Positions 1 to 7,743 of a stretch of 64,000 bases of DNA are shown piece after piece. The DNA is from JB111 sp049856295 (GTDB lineage Bacteria > Actinomycetota > Actinomycetes > Actinomycetales > Actinomycetaceae). The notes under the pieces are model-generated. The model was given only the letters and a program-made list of their open reading frames with translations, made no database searches and was not told the DNA's origin. The translations under genes were made by a program, and so were the position numbers. The stretch spans positions 1 through 64,000 of the forward strand of contig NZ_JBNDMZ010000003.1 of assembly GCF_049856295.1 (NCBI RefSeq), in the 5' to 3' direction. Position 1 is the stretch's first letter. Every line of letters begins with the position of its first letter.

Positions 1-26
1 GGCGGTTTCAATCGGTTGTTGCAACG
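1..26. repeat. Left terminal inverted repeat of the IS30 element
   Basis: Begins GGCGGTTTCA and ends GTTGTTGCAACG. It matches the reverse complement of 1155-1180 except at positions 12 and 13. It may extend further left, beyond the window. Confidence 0.85.
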
Positions 27-48
27 TGCGCCTTGGGAGGGTGTACGG

Positions 49-1173
49 ATGGCTGGGAAGAGATTGACACTTGAGGAGCGGGCGAAGATCGAGGCGCTGT
101 TCGGTCAGCGATTGACGTTCCCGCAGATCGCTGAGCGGATCGGTCGTCACCGGACCACGGTGTGGCGCGAGGTCACTCGCAATAACTCCTACCGGGGCGC
201 TCACCTGGACACACCCGGGACGCGTTCCCCGGCGGGACGCCGGCAGGCCAATCCCGCCGGTCGTGGTGGCGCCTACCGGTGGGCGTACTCGTGCCGGAAC
301 GCGCAGCGCAGGGCCGACAAGCGGGCCCGCAGGCCCAGGCCCGGCAAGTTGACCGGCGATCGCCGCCGCGGGGTGACCTCGGGTCGCGGCCGGCTATGGC
401 CCCTGGTGCGGGACAAGCTCGAACAGCGGTGGTCTCCGCAGCAGATCGCACACTGGCTTCGTCAGGAGTATCCCGACCGGCCGGAGCGATGGGTGTCCCA
501 CGAGACGATCTACCAAGCGATCTACTACCAAGCTCGTGGCGGGCTGCGCAGCGAGATCGCACGCCAGGTCGCACTCCGTACCGGGCGGACCAGGCGGCGC
601 CCCCAGTCCCGCCTCGCGCGGGCGGCACACTCGGGCAAGGCCTGGACCCATGGCCTGAACATCAGCACCCGGCCGGCCGAGGTCGAAGACCGGGCCGTGC
701 CCGGGCACTGGGAAGGTGACCTGATCATCGGTGCGCGTAGCGCGTCGGCGATCATCACCCTGGTCGAGCGTTCCACGCGGTACGTCATGCTCGGCGCTCT
801 ACCGGAGAGCAGGGTCTCCGAGCAGGTGATCGACGTGCTGATCGAGACGATGGGCCGCCTGCCGGCCGAGCTGGCCGCGACTCTGACCTGGGATCAGGGC
901 GCTGAGATGGCCAAGCACGCCCACTTCACGCTGGCGACAGACTGCCGGGTCTTCTTCTGCGACCCGCACTCGCCCTGGCAGCGAGGCTCGAACGAGAACA
1001 CCAACGGCCTGCTGCGGCAGTACTTTCCCCGCTCGAGTACCGACTTCCGCACCTACGCCCAGCGCGACCTCGACGCCGTCGCCCGCGAGCTCAACACACG
1101 ACCACGCATGACACTGGGCTGGCAGACTCCAGCGAAACGACTCAACGACCTACTCGTTGCAACAACCACTTGA
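49..1173 (+). CDS. IS30 family transposase
   Basis: 374-residue DDE transposase that would cut and join the ends of its own element. The N-terminal helix-turn-helix (about residues 7-45, from LTLEERAKIEALF to RTTVWREVTRN) is typical of IS30 end-binding domains. The catalytic core follows: first Asp in GHWEGDLIIG, second Asp in LTWDQGAEM, Glu in RGSNENTNGLLRQYF. All three acidic residues are present and the reading frame is open, so the protein looks intact. The ATG at 49 is preceded by GGGAGG at 35-40 with good spacing, so I prefer it to the in-frame start at 16. The gene lies fully between the inverted repeats. Confidence 0.93.
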   Translation: MAGKRLTLEERAKIEALFGQRLTFPQIAERIGRHRTTVWREVTRNNSYRGAHLDTPGTRSPAGRRQANPAGRGGAYRWAYSCRNAQRRADKRARRPRPGKLTGDRRRGVTSGRGRLWPLVRDKLEQRWSPQQIAHWLRQEYPDRPERWVSHETIYQAIYYQARGGLRSEIARQVALRTGRTRRRPQSRLARAAHSGKAWTHGLNISTRPAEVEDRAVPGHWEGDLIIGARSASAIITLVERSTRYVMLGALPESRVSEQVIDVLIETMGRLPAELAATLTWDQGAEMAKHAHFTLATDCRVFFCDPHSPWQRGSNENTNGLLRQYFPRSSTDFRTYAQRDLDAVARELNTRPRMTLGWQTPAKRLNDLLVATTT

Positions 1174-1180
1174 AACCGCC
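1155..1180. repeat. Right terminal inverted repeat of the IS30 element
   Basis: Reverse complement of 1-26 with two mismatches. The transposase stop codon (1171-1173) lies inside this repeat, which is common in compact insertion sequences. Confidence 0.88.
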
Positions 1181-1185
1181 GCCAC

Positions 1186-1256
1186 CTGAACCGCACTCTC
1201 GACGAACTCAACCTCGACGAACCGCAATCTCGGCGACGACGAACCGCAATCTCGAC
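1186..1256. repeat. Intergenic repeat copies next to the IS30 element
   Basis: A half-palindrome, CTGAACCGCACTCTCGAC, lies at 1186-1203. Two copies of a related unit, GAACCGCAATCTCG, follow at about 1219-1232 and 1241-1254. The same words occur on the opposite strand in the ackA/fumC intergenic region (32273-32441). Both sites lie between convergent genes, so a termination or repeat-element role is possible. Nothing in this stretch is coding. Confidence 0.7.
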
Positions 1257-1272
1257 GAGGGGACGTGCGTCG

Positions 1273-3114
1273 TCAGTGGGCGAAGTGGCGCGTGCCCGTG
1301 AGGTACATCGTCACGCCGGCGGCCTGGGCGGCCGCAGTCACCTCGTCGTCACGGATCGAGCCGCCCGGGTGGACCACCGCACGGACGCCGGCGTCGATGA
1401 GCACCTGCAGTCCGTCGGCGAACGGGAAGAACGCGTCCGACGCCGCGACCGAGCCGCGCGCACGCTCGGGCGTCGCCCCGGCCGCACCGTCCTCCGCACC
1501 GGCCTGCGCACCACCGGCGGACTCGACGTCGGAGCTCACCTCGACCCCGAGCGTGTTCGCCCGCTCGACCGCGAGACGGCACGAGTCGACGCGGTTGACC
1601 TGCCCCATGCCCACGCCGACCGTCGCGCCGGCGTCGGCGAGCAGCACGGCGTTCGATCGCACGGCCCGCACGGAGCGCCACGCGAACTCGAGGTCGGCAA
1701 GGGTCGCCTCGTCGGCGGGCTCCCCGGACACGTGGGTCCACCCCTCGATCGAGTCGCCGGGCGCGTCCACGGCGTCGCGGGCCTGGACGAGCGCCCCGCC
1801 GGTGATCGGCCGGATCTCGGTGCCGCCGCGCGGTTCGGGCGTCACGGTGAGCACGCGCAGGTTCTTGCGCCGGGCGAGCAGCTCGCGCGCCGCCTCCTCG
1901 ACCTCGGTCGCCACGAGCACCTCGGTGAACACGCCCGCCATCGCCTCGGCCATCGCCGCGGTCACGGGCCGGTTCGCCGCGATGACGCCGCCGTAGGCGG
2001 AAACCGGGTCACAGGCGTGCGCGGCACGGTAGGCGGCCTCGACGCTCTCGCCGACCGCGATCCCGCACGGGTTGGCGTGCTTGATGATCGCCACGGCGGG
2101 CCGCTCGTGGTCGAGCGCGGCGCGCAGGGCGGCGTCGGCGTCGACGTAGTTGTTGTAGCTCATCGCCTTGCCCTGGAGCTGGGTGGCGCCGGCGATCCCG
2201 CCCTCGACGCCGGCGGCCGCGTAGAGCGCGGCCGCCTGGTGCGGGTTCTCGCCGTAGCGCAGGGTGGCGCGCCGCTCGAGACCGAGCCCGACGTAGGCGG
2301 GGGCCTGCGCGGCGGGGGCGTCGGCCTCGTACCCGGAGGTGGCCGTCTCGGCGTCGGCGGCCTGCTCGGCGAACCAGGTGGCCACGGCGGCGTCGTAGGC
2401 GGCGGTGTGGGCGAACGCCACGGCGGCGAGGGCGCGCCGCTCGGCGAACGTGAAGCCGCCCTCGGCGAGCGCCCGGGTCACCTCGCCGTACCGGTCCGGG
2501 TCGACCACGACCGCGACCGACGGGTGGTTCTTCGCCGCGGCCCGCACCATCGTGGGGCCCCCGATGTCGATCTGCTCCACGGCGTCGTCGTACCCGGCGC
2601 CGGAGGCGACGGTCTGCGCGAACGGGTAGAGGTTGACGACCACGAGGTCGAACGGCTCGATCCCCAGCTCGTCGAGCTGCTCGCGGTGGTCGGCGAGCCG
2701 CCGGTCCGCCAGCACGCCGGCGTGGACGTTGGGGTGGAGGGTCTTCACGCGCCCGTCGAGGCACTCGGGGAATCCCGTGACCTGCTCGACCGGGGTGACG
2801 GGGATGCCGGCCTCGGCGATGCGGGCAGCGGTCGACCCGGTCGAGACGATCTCGACGCCCGCCTCCGCCAGCGCCCCCGCGAGCTCGACCAGCCCGGTCT
2901 TGTCGTACACGGAGACCAGCGCGCGGCGCACGGCGTGGCGGTCGGCGGCGGCGCGGGTCGTGCGCTCGGGCCCGGCGCCGGGGGCGGTGTCCGCGGTCGG
3001 GGTCGCGTCGGCCACGGGACTGTCGGCTACGGGGCCGGCGGCTACGGGGCCATCGGCAGCGGGTCCGGCGGTTGCGGTGCCTGCAGCGGCGTCGGGGGTC
3101 GGCTGGGCGTTCAC
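1273..3114 (-). CDS. purH: Bifunctional AICAR transformylase / IMP cyclohydrolase (PurH)
   Basis: 613-residue enzyme for the last two steps of IMP synthesis: formylation of AICAR with 10-formyl-THF and ring closure. The MGS-like cyclohydrolase domain starts near residue 83 (ALVSVYDKTGLVEL, then DGRVKTLHPNVHAGVLADRR). The transformylase domain carries RYGENPHQAAALY, the IKHANPCGIAVG motif with the catalytic Lys-His, SNAVLLA, and the conserved end HPGGSIRDDEVTAAA. The start is a GTG with AGGAGG five bases upstream. Before the conserved domain lies an unusual stretch of about 80 residues rich in Ala, Pro, Thr and Gly with GPVA-type repeats, absent from typical PurH (about 525 residues). It lies 138 bp downstream of purN on the same strand. 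Confidence 0.96.
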   Translation of the reverse strand: MNAQPTPDAAAGTATAGPAADGPVAAGPVADSPVADATPTADTAPGAGPERTTRAAADRHAVRRALVSVYDKTGLVELAGALAEAGVEIVSTGSTAARIAEAGIPVTPVEQVTGFPECLDGRVKTLHPNVHAGVLADRRLADHREQLDELGIEPFDLVVVNLYPFAQTVASGAGYDDAVEQIDIGGPTMVRAAAKNHPSVAVVVDPDRYGEVTRALAEGGFTFAERRALAAVAFAHTAAYDAAVATWFAEQAADAETATSGYEADAPAAQAPAYVGLGLERRATLRYGENPHQAAALYAAAGVEGGIAGATQLQGKAMSYNNYVDADAALRAALDHERPAVAIIKHANPCGIAVGESVEAAYRAAHACDPVSAYGGVIAANRPVTAAMAEAMAGVFTEVLVATEVEEAARELLARRKNLRVLTVTPEPRGGTEIRPITGGALVQARDAVDAPGDSIEGWTHVSGEPADEATLADLEFAWRSVRAVRSNAVLLADAGATVGVGMGQVNRVDSCRLAVERANTLGVEVSSDVESAGGAQAGAEDGAAGATPERARGSVAASDAFFPFADGLQVLIDAGVRAVVHPGGSIRDDEVTAAAQAAGVTMYLTGTRHFAH

Positions 3115-3252
3115 GGGGTCCTCCTCTTCTCGGCGGTCCCGGGCGCGGTGCGCACCCGGCCCCGGCGCCCAGGCGAGCGGCGCGGTGAGGGGTTCGTCGG
3201 CCGCTCCCCGGTGGTCACCCACCTCGTTCGCCAGTCGCGGCCGTCCCCGAGT

Positions 3253-3876
3253 CTACGCGGGCGGGACCGCCCCGTGCCGGGGGGTCGGCAGGCTGAGATC
3301 GCTGCGCGCGAGACGCGTGAGGACGTCGACGAGCATGGCCCGCTCCTCGACCTTGATCCGCTCGTGGAGGGTCTCCTCGGTATCGCCGTCCTCGATCCGG
3401 ACGGCCCGCTGGTCGACGATCGGGCCGGTGTCCACCCCGGCGTCGACCACGTGGCACGTGCACCCGGTGACGCGCACGCCGTGGGCGAGGGCGTCGCGGA
3501 CCCCGTGGGCGCCGGGGAAGGACGGCAGCAGCGCGGGGTGGGTGTTGAGGACGGGCCGCGCGCCGAGCACGGCGGGGCCGAGGATCTTCATGAAGCCTGC
3601 GCTCACGACGACGTCCGGCTCGTACGCGGCGATCTCGCCGGCGAGGTGGGCGTCCCAGGCGGCGCGGTCCGGGTGGTCACGGAGGGGGGCCACGAAGGTC
3701 GGGATCCCCGCGCGCCGAGCCCGCTCCTCGCCGAGCGTCCCGGTCCGGTCCGTCCCCACGCCGACGACGACGAACGGCGCGCCCGGTGCGGCGGCGTCGA
3801 GGACGGCCTGCAGGAGGGTCCCGGAGCCGGAGACGAGCACGAGGAGGCGGAGCGGGCGCGGGGGTGCGGAGGTCAC
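3253..3876 (-). CDS. purN: Phosphoribosylglycinamide formyltransferase (PurN)
   Basis: 207-residue GAR transformylase, which transfers a formyl group from 10-formyl-THF to GAR in purine synthesis. The N-terminal phosphate-binding region reads LLVLVSGSGTLLQAV. The catalytic Asn and His are in VLNTHPALLPSFPGAHG and the catalytic Asp is in VDAGVDTGPIV, the three residues known from the E. coli enzyme. The frame is open far upstream, but homology begins at the GTG at 3876. A TACCGT hexamer ends eight bases before it and there is no Shine-Dalgarno site, suggesting a leaderless mRNA. It precedes purH, and the pair is likely co-transcribed. Confidence 0.95.
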   Translation of the reverse strand: MTSAPPRPLRLLVLVSGSGTLLQAVLDAAAPGAPFVVVGVGTDRTGTLGEERARRAGIPTFVAPLRDHPDRAAWDAHLAGEIAAYEPDVVVSAGFMKILGPAVLGARPVLNTHPALLPSFPGAHGVRDALAHGVRVTGCTCHVVDAGVDTGPIVDQRAVRIEDGDTEETLHERIKVEERAMLVDVLTRLARSDLSLPTPRHGAVPPA

Positions 3877-3884
3877 GACGTCCA

Positions 3885-3890
3885 ACGGTA
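3885..3890 (-). promoter_or_regulatory. -10-like element of purN
   Basis: TACCGT on the minus strand, eight bases before the purN GTG. Confidence 0.5.
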
Positions 3891-3904
3891 GACGCCCGGC
3901 GGGT

Positions 3905-3910
3905 GACAAT
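3905..3910 (+). promoter_or_regulatory. -10-like element of the membrane protein gene at 3917
   Basis: GACAAT, six bases before the GTG. It lies back to back with the purN signal at 3885-3890. Confidence 0.45.
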
Positions 3911-3916
3911 GACCGG

Positions 3917-4552
3917 GTGACGACGCCATCGAACGGACGGCAGCCCGCCCCGACGACGGACCCGGCGCCGCCGCGGAGCTCCGAGGAGGAGCGCGCGCAC
4001 GAGCTCGGCCGGTGGTCGACGGCGGCCAGCGTGCTCGTCATCGGCAGCGCGCTGGGCACCCTGGTCGTCACCCGCTTCCCCGCGACGATCGGGCTGGGCG
4101 TGCTCGCGCTCCTCGGCGTGGCGGCGGCCGTGTACGCCCGCCGGTTCCGGGAGCCGAGGAGCGGTACGGACGCGCGGTCGAACCCGGCGGGCGCGCCGGC
4201 GGGCCGGACGACGGACCCCCGGGGCGGTGCCGGCGTCCCGGGAACGGGCGTGCCCGGCGTGCTGCCGCCGAGGCGGGGCGGGAGCAGCCCTCCCGGCAGG
4301 GGCACGAGCGAGGACGGCGGGTCGTCGGAGCGTCCCGCGGGTCCGACCCTCGCCCAGCGCCGCGAGCGCTCGCTCACGGTCACCGTCGTCATCGGCTCGA
4401 TCATCGCCGCCCTCCACCTGGTCCCGGCGTTCGCCTGGAACATGCAGATGGAGAACCAGGAGTGCCTCGACGGCGCCGTGACGAACCAGGGCCGCGACGC
4501 CTGCGCGAACGAGCTCGACGACCAGCTGCGGGGCCTCCTCCCGACCGGTTGA
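3917..4552 (+). CDS. Hypothetical membrane protein
   Basis: 211 residues, no family recognised. A charged N-terminus (residues 1-30) is followed by two hydrophobic segments (about 36-75, VLVIGSALGTLVVTRF then IGLGVLALLGVAAAVYA). A disordered Gly/Pro/Arg-rich stretch spans about 80-150, and a third hydrophobic segment (VTVVIGSIIAALHLVPAFAW) sits near residue 160. The short tail contains two Cys residues. The GTG start sits six bases after GACAAT with no Shine-Dalgarno site. It is divergent from purN and followed by the metB-like gene. Confidence 0.7.
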   Translation: MTTPSNGRQPAPTTDPAPPRSSEEERAHELGRWSTAASVLVIGSALGTLVVTRFPATIGLGVLALLGVAAAVYARRFREPRSGTDARSNPAGAPAGRTTDPRGGAGVPGTGVPGVLPPRRGGSSPPGRGTSEDGGSSERPAGPTLAQRRERSLTVTVVIGSIIAALHLVPAFAWNMQMENQECLDGAVTNQGRDACANELDDQLRGLLPTG

Positions 4553-4661
4553 CCGGGGCCGACGCCCGCTCGCGTCGGCCCGCGTCGAGCCCTCCGTCAA
4601 GTCCCCGTCCCACGTCCCGGACACCGCGAGGCACGCGCACCGGTCCCCCGGCTCGCACCGT

Positions 4662-4667
4662 TAGCGT
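4662..4667 (+). promoter_or_regulatory. -10-like element of the metB-like gene
   Basis: TAGCGT, seven bases before the ATG at 4675. Confidence 0.55.
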
Positions 4668-4674
4668 CGGGAGC

Positions 4675-5853
4675 ATGACGCAGCCGAGCACACGCACCAT
4701 CCACGCAGGTCAGTCCCCCGACGAGGCGACGGGGGCCGTGAGCAGACCGCTCCACCTCTCCTCGACCTTCCGGCACGACTCCGTCGGCGTGCTGCGGGCC
4801 GGCTTCGAGTACACCCGCACGGGCAACCCGACCCGGTCCGCGCTGCAGGACACGCTCGCCGAGCTCGAGGGCGGGCGGTCGGCACTGACGTTCGCGAGCG
4901 GGATGGCCGCCGAGGACGCCGTGCTGCGCGCGCTGACCGGGCCGGGCGCCCACGTGCTCCTCGGGGACGACGCGTACGCCGGCACCCACCGGCTGCTCGA
5001 GTCGACCTACGGCGCCTGGGGCGTCACGCTCGCCACCGTGGACCTCACGGACGTCGACGCGGTCCGCGCCTCCGTGACCGCGCAGGCGCCGACCGTCGTG
5101 TGGGTCGAGACGCCGAGCAACCCGCTGCTGCGGATCGTCGACGTCGCCGCCGTCGCCGAGATCGCCCACGCGGTCGGGGCCGTGGTCGTCGTCGACAACA
5201 CGTTCGCCACGCCCTACCTGCAGCAGCCGATCACCCTCGGCGCGGACCTCGTCCTGCACTCGCTGACGAAGTACCTCGGCGGGCACTCCGACGTCGTCGG
5301 CGGCGCGGTGGTCCTGGCCGACGACCGGTGGCGAGAGTCGCTCGCCGACCTGCAGAACGACACCGGGACGGGCCTGGCCCCGTTCGACTCCTGGCTCGTC
5401 AGCCGCGGGATCAAGACCCTCGCGGTGCGCATGGACCGGCACTGTACGAACGCCGCCAGGGTGGCTGACGCCCTGACGGCCCACGACCTCGTCACCGAGG
5501 TCGCCTACCCCGGCCTCGCCACGCACCCGGGGCACGACGTCGCCGCCCGCCAGATGAGCGGCTTCGGCGGCATGGTCTCGGTCCGCCTGCGCGACGCCGA
5601 GACCGCGCGTACCTTCGTCGAGTCCACCGAGCTGTTCACCCTCGCCGAGTCGCTCGGCGGGGTCGAGTCCCTCATCGAGCACCCCGCGACCATGACCCAC
5701 CTCGCCGCCGTCGGCACGCCGCTGCAGGTGCCCGACGACCTCGTGCGCATCTCGGTGGGCATCGAGGATGCCGGGGACCTCGTCGACGACCTCCACGCCG
5801 CGCTCGACCTCGCGCGCAGCGCCACCGGGACGCGGGTCACCGGCCGCGCCTGA
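4675..5853 (+). CDS. metB: Trans-sulfuration PLP enzyme, probably cystathionine gamma-synthase
   Basis: 392 residues, fold type I PLP enzyme of the Cys/Met metabolism family. The PLP lysine is K199 in SLTKYLGGHSD. Other family marks are FEYTRTGNPTRSALQ (phosphate and substrate contact), LTFASGMAAEDAVL and VETPSNPLLRIVD. Synthase (O-acyl-homoserine plus cysteine to cystathionine) and gamma-lyase are close relatives and cannot be separated with certainty from motifs alone. I favour synthase from length and overall resemblance to actinobacterial MetB. The ATG follows TAGCGT by seven bases, suggesting leaderless initiation. It sits between purN and the PerM-like gene, where mycobacteria have no such gene. 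Confidence 0.8.
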   Translation: MTQPSTRTIHAGQSPDEATGAVSRPLHLSSTFRHDSVGVLRAGFEYTRTGNPTRSALQDTLAELEGGRSALTFASGMAAEDAVLRALTGPGAHVLLGDDAYAGTHRLLESTYGAWGVTLATVDLTDVDAVRASVTAQAPTVVWVETPSNPLLRIVDVAAVAEIAHAVGAVVVVDNTFATPYLQQPITLGADLVLHSLTKYLGGHSDVVGGAVVLADDRWRESLADLQNDTGTGLAPFDSWLVSRGIKTLAVRMDRHCTNAARVADALTAHDLVTEVAYPGLATHPGHDVAARQMSGFGGMVSVRLRDAETARTFVESTELFTLAESLGGVESLIEHPATMTHLAAVGTPLQVPDDLVRISVGIEDAGDLVDDLHAALDLARSATGTRVTGRA

Positions 5854-5871
5854 TCAGGTCCCCGGGCCTGA
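5854..5871 (+). terminator. Possible terminator after the metB-like gene
   Basis: TCAGGTCC and GGGCCTGA can pair (one wobble) directly after the stop codon. There is no clear T-run. Confidence 0.35.
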
Positions 5872-5939
5872 CGAAGGGCCCGTACCGGGCGAGACAGGTC
5901 CGGACCGACGACGACGCCGGCACGCGAGGGGCGCCCGGG

Positions 5940-7616
5940 TCAGCCGGCGGTGCCGCTCGCGGTCGCGCCGTGCCCGTACGCGCGGCGCGTCGGCGTCGCG
6001 CTGGCCATCGACCCGGTGGCCGACCAGCGGCCGGAGCGGGACGCGTTCCCCTGGGCCGCCGACGCTGTGCGGGTGGCGGTCGCGCCGGAGCCCGTGCCCG
6101 TGCGCGTGCCGCTCTTCGCGCTACCCGCTCCCGTCGAGCCGGCGGCAGTGCCCGCGCCCGTGCCGCCCTTTGCACTGCCCGCGCCCTTCGCACCGCTCGT
6201 TGCCGTGCCACCCGTTGTCCCGGTCGCGCCCGACTCTCCTGCCGCACCAGCGCGCGCACCACCGCCACTCGCGCCTCCACCGGGCGTGTCGTCGCCCGAC
6301 GCGGCGGTGCCAGGCCTCGAACCGCGCGTGTCGTCGTCGGAGGGTGTGTCGTCGTCGGGCGCCTCGTCCGTGGTCCCGTCGGTGCGCTCGAGGCGCTCCC
6401 GGACCGAGCCCACTCCCCCGGCCAGCGCGGTGCGGGTGCGGGGGTGGAGGAGGGTGGCGACGAGGACGGCGCCGAGCGCGACCTCCCCGGTGACGAGGCC
6501 GGCGAGGACGAGGGCGTCCGGCCCGAGGTCCGCCATGCGACCCGAGCCGATGGCGCCGGCCGACACGAGGCCCGCCAGCAGCGTCGCGACGCCGACGAGG
6601 AGGGCAGCACCGAGCGCGGAGGCGACGGCGTCGAGCAGGCGGTGCGCGTGCCCGGGACGGCACATCCACCAGGCCCCGACCGCACCGGCGAGGACGACGA
6701 GCAGGGTGGGCCAGATCCCCAGCGGGGACGGGGACTCCGGCAGGGCTCCGAGCAGCGGGATCGCCGGGACCGCGCCCAGCTCGACGCCCCCGTGGCCGAC
6801 CGCCGTCCCGGTGCCCACGGCGAACCCGGGCCCGGCGACGTAGGCGAACGCCCACACGCCGAGTGTCGGAAGGTAGGCGAGCTGGCCGAGGACGAGGACG
6901 GTTCCGCCGACGATCCCGGCGTCGTAGCTCTCGTGCAGGGCGAGGACCCGGTCCGCGTGCAGCGCGATCGCGGCGACGGCGGCGGCGAGCCCGACGACGA
7001 CGAGCACGGCCAGCGTGGCACCCGCCCCGCGCAGCGCCCGCACACCGACGAGTCCCGCACGGTGGGTGAACCGGTCGCTCGGGGCGCCGGCCGCGTCGTC
7101 CTCGATGAGGTCCCGGGTCCGCGCGCCGGTCCGCCACCAGGACCAGGCGCAGCCCGCGGCCGCGACGACGGCGGACCCGACGGCGAGCCGCACGTGGTCG
7201 ACCGCGAACGGCGAGAGCAGGCTGACGAGCTGGACGAGCACGACGTACCCGAGCGCGACCACCACGTGCGCACCGCCGCGGAGGACGTGCCGGCGGGCGG
7301 TGCCCATGACGAGGGCGGCGAGCACGGCACTGAGCCCGAGCGGGACGAGGGAGAGCGAGCCGGCCGGGGCGCCGTGGCCGAGCAACCAGGCGGCGGAACC
7401 GATGCCGAGCCCGGACTGCCACGTGCTGTCCCCGAGCGCCGGCGAGGCGGCGGTGGCGACGTACGCGGCGATCGCGGGGACCACGCAGACGAGCCAGCCG
7501 AGCAGCGCGGCCTCGAGCGCGGCGACGAGCGCGCGCAGCCAGCCCTCGGGCAGGAGCGAGGCGCGGGCGGCACCGGTCGCCTCGGGTCGGGTCGTCGTGG
7601 CGGTCATCGGAGCCAT
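5940..7616 (-). CDS. PerM-like integral membrane protein (DUF6350 type)
   Basis: 558 residues with roughly ten hydrophobic segments in residues 25-410, then a long low-complexity tail (about residues 420-558) made of Gly, Ser, Ala and Thr. The multi-pass core, and its place between sucD and purN, match the actinobacterial PerM/Rv0955-like family, linked in mycobacteria to cell division and stress persistence. That function is known for mycobacteria and only inferred here. The tail has no recognisable motif and could be cytoplasmic and disordered. The first ATG at 7616 has no Shine-Dalgarno site; a second ATG at 7607 is equally possible. Confidence 0.75.
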   Translation of the reverse strand: MAPMTATTTRPEATGAARASLLPEGWLRALVAALEAALLGWLVCVVPAIAAYVATAASPALGDSTWQSGLGIGSAAWLLGHGAPAGSLSLVPLGLSAVLAALVMGTARRHVLRGGAHVVVALGYVVLVQLVSLLSPFAVDHVRLAVGSAVVAAAGCAWSWWRTGARTRDLIEDDAAGAPSDRFTHRAGLVGVRALRGAGATLAVLVVVGLAAAVAAIALHADRVLALHESYDAGIVGGTVLVLGQLAYLPTLGVWAFAYVAGPGFAVGTGTAVGHGGVELGAVPAIPLLGALPESPSPLGIWPTLLVVLAGAVGAWWMCRPGHAHRLLDAVASALGAALLVGVATLLAGLVSAGAIGSGRMADLGPDALVLAGLVTGEVALGAVLVATLLHPRTRTALAGGVGSVRERLERTDGTTDEAPDDDTPSDDDTRGSRPGTAASGDDTPGGGASGGGARAGAAGESGATGTTGGTATSGAKGAGSAKGGTGAGTAAGSTGAGSAKSGTRTGTGSGATATRTASAAQGNASRSGRWSATGSMASATPTRRAYGHGATASGTAG

Positions 7617-7690
7617 GGTCGCGCCGATCGCCCCCGGCGAGCGGGAGCCACGCCCAGGTGTCGGCGCTCACCACGGCGCGACCCCGCAGA

Positions 7691-7737
7691 CGACGCACGC
7701 CCCCGACGACCACGGAGGTCGCCGGGGGCGTGCGTCG
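7691..7737 (-). terminator. Terminator of the sucCD operon
   Basis: A 21-bp stem with one A-C mismatch (left arm 7691-7711, right arm 7717-7737) and a five-base loop, just after the sucD stop. It lacks a U-run, as is usual in high-GC actinobacteria. Confidence 0.8.
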
Positions 7738-7743
7738 GAAAGG

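Larger units (their letters stand above)
1..1180 (+). mobile_element. Complete IS30-family insertion sequence
   Basis: A 1,180-bp element bounded by 26-bp terminal inverted repeats (1-26 and 1155-1180, 24 of 26 positions matching) and carrying one full-length IS30-type transposase. The window starts at the first base of the left repeat, so the left flank and any target-site duplication cannot be seen. Immediately to the right, at 1186-1203, is one half of a palindromic intergenic repeat also present at 32400-32441. IS30 transposases are known to prefer palindromic targets, so the element may sit inside a copy of that palindrome. Confidence 0.9.

Noticed and set aside
1276..4552. Very long open frames on the plus strand opposite purH and purN
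   Set aside because: The translations are rich in Arg, Gly and Ala with no domain, and they mirror conserved enzymes on the other strand. They are GC-driven shadow frames.
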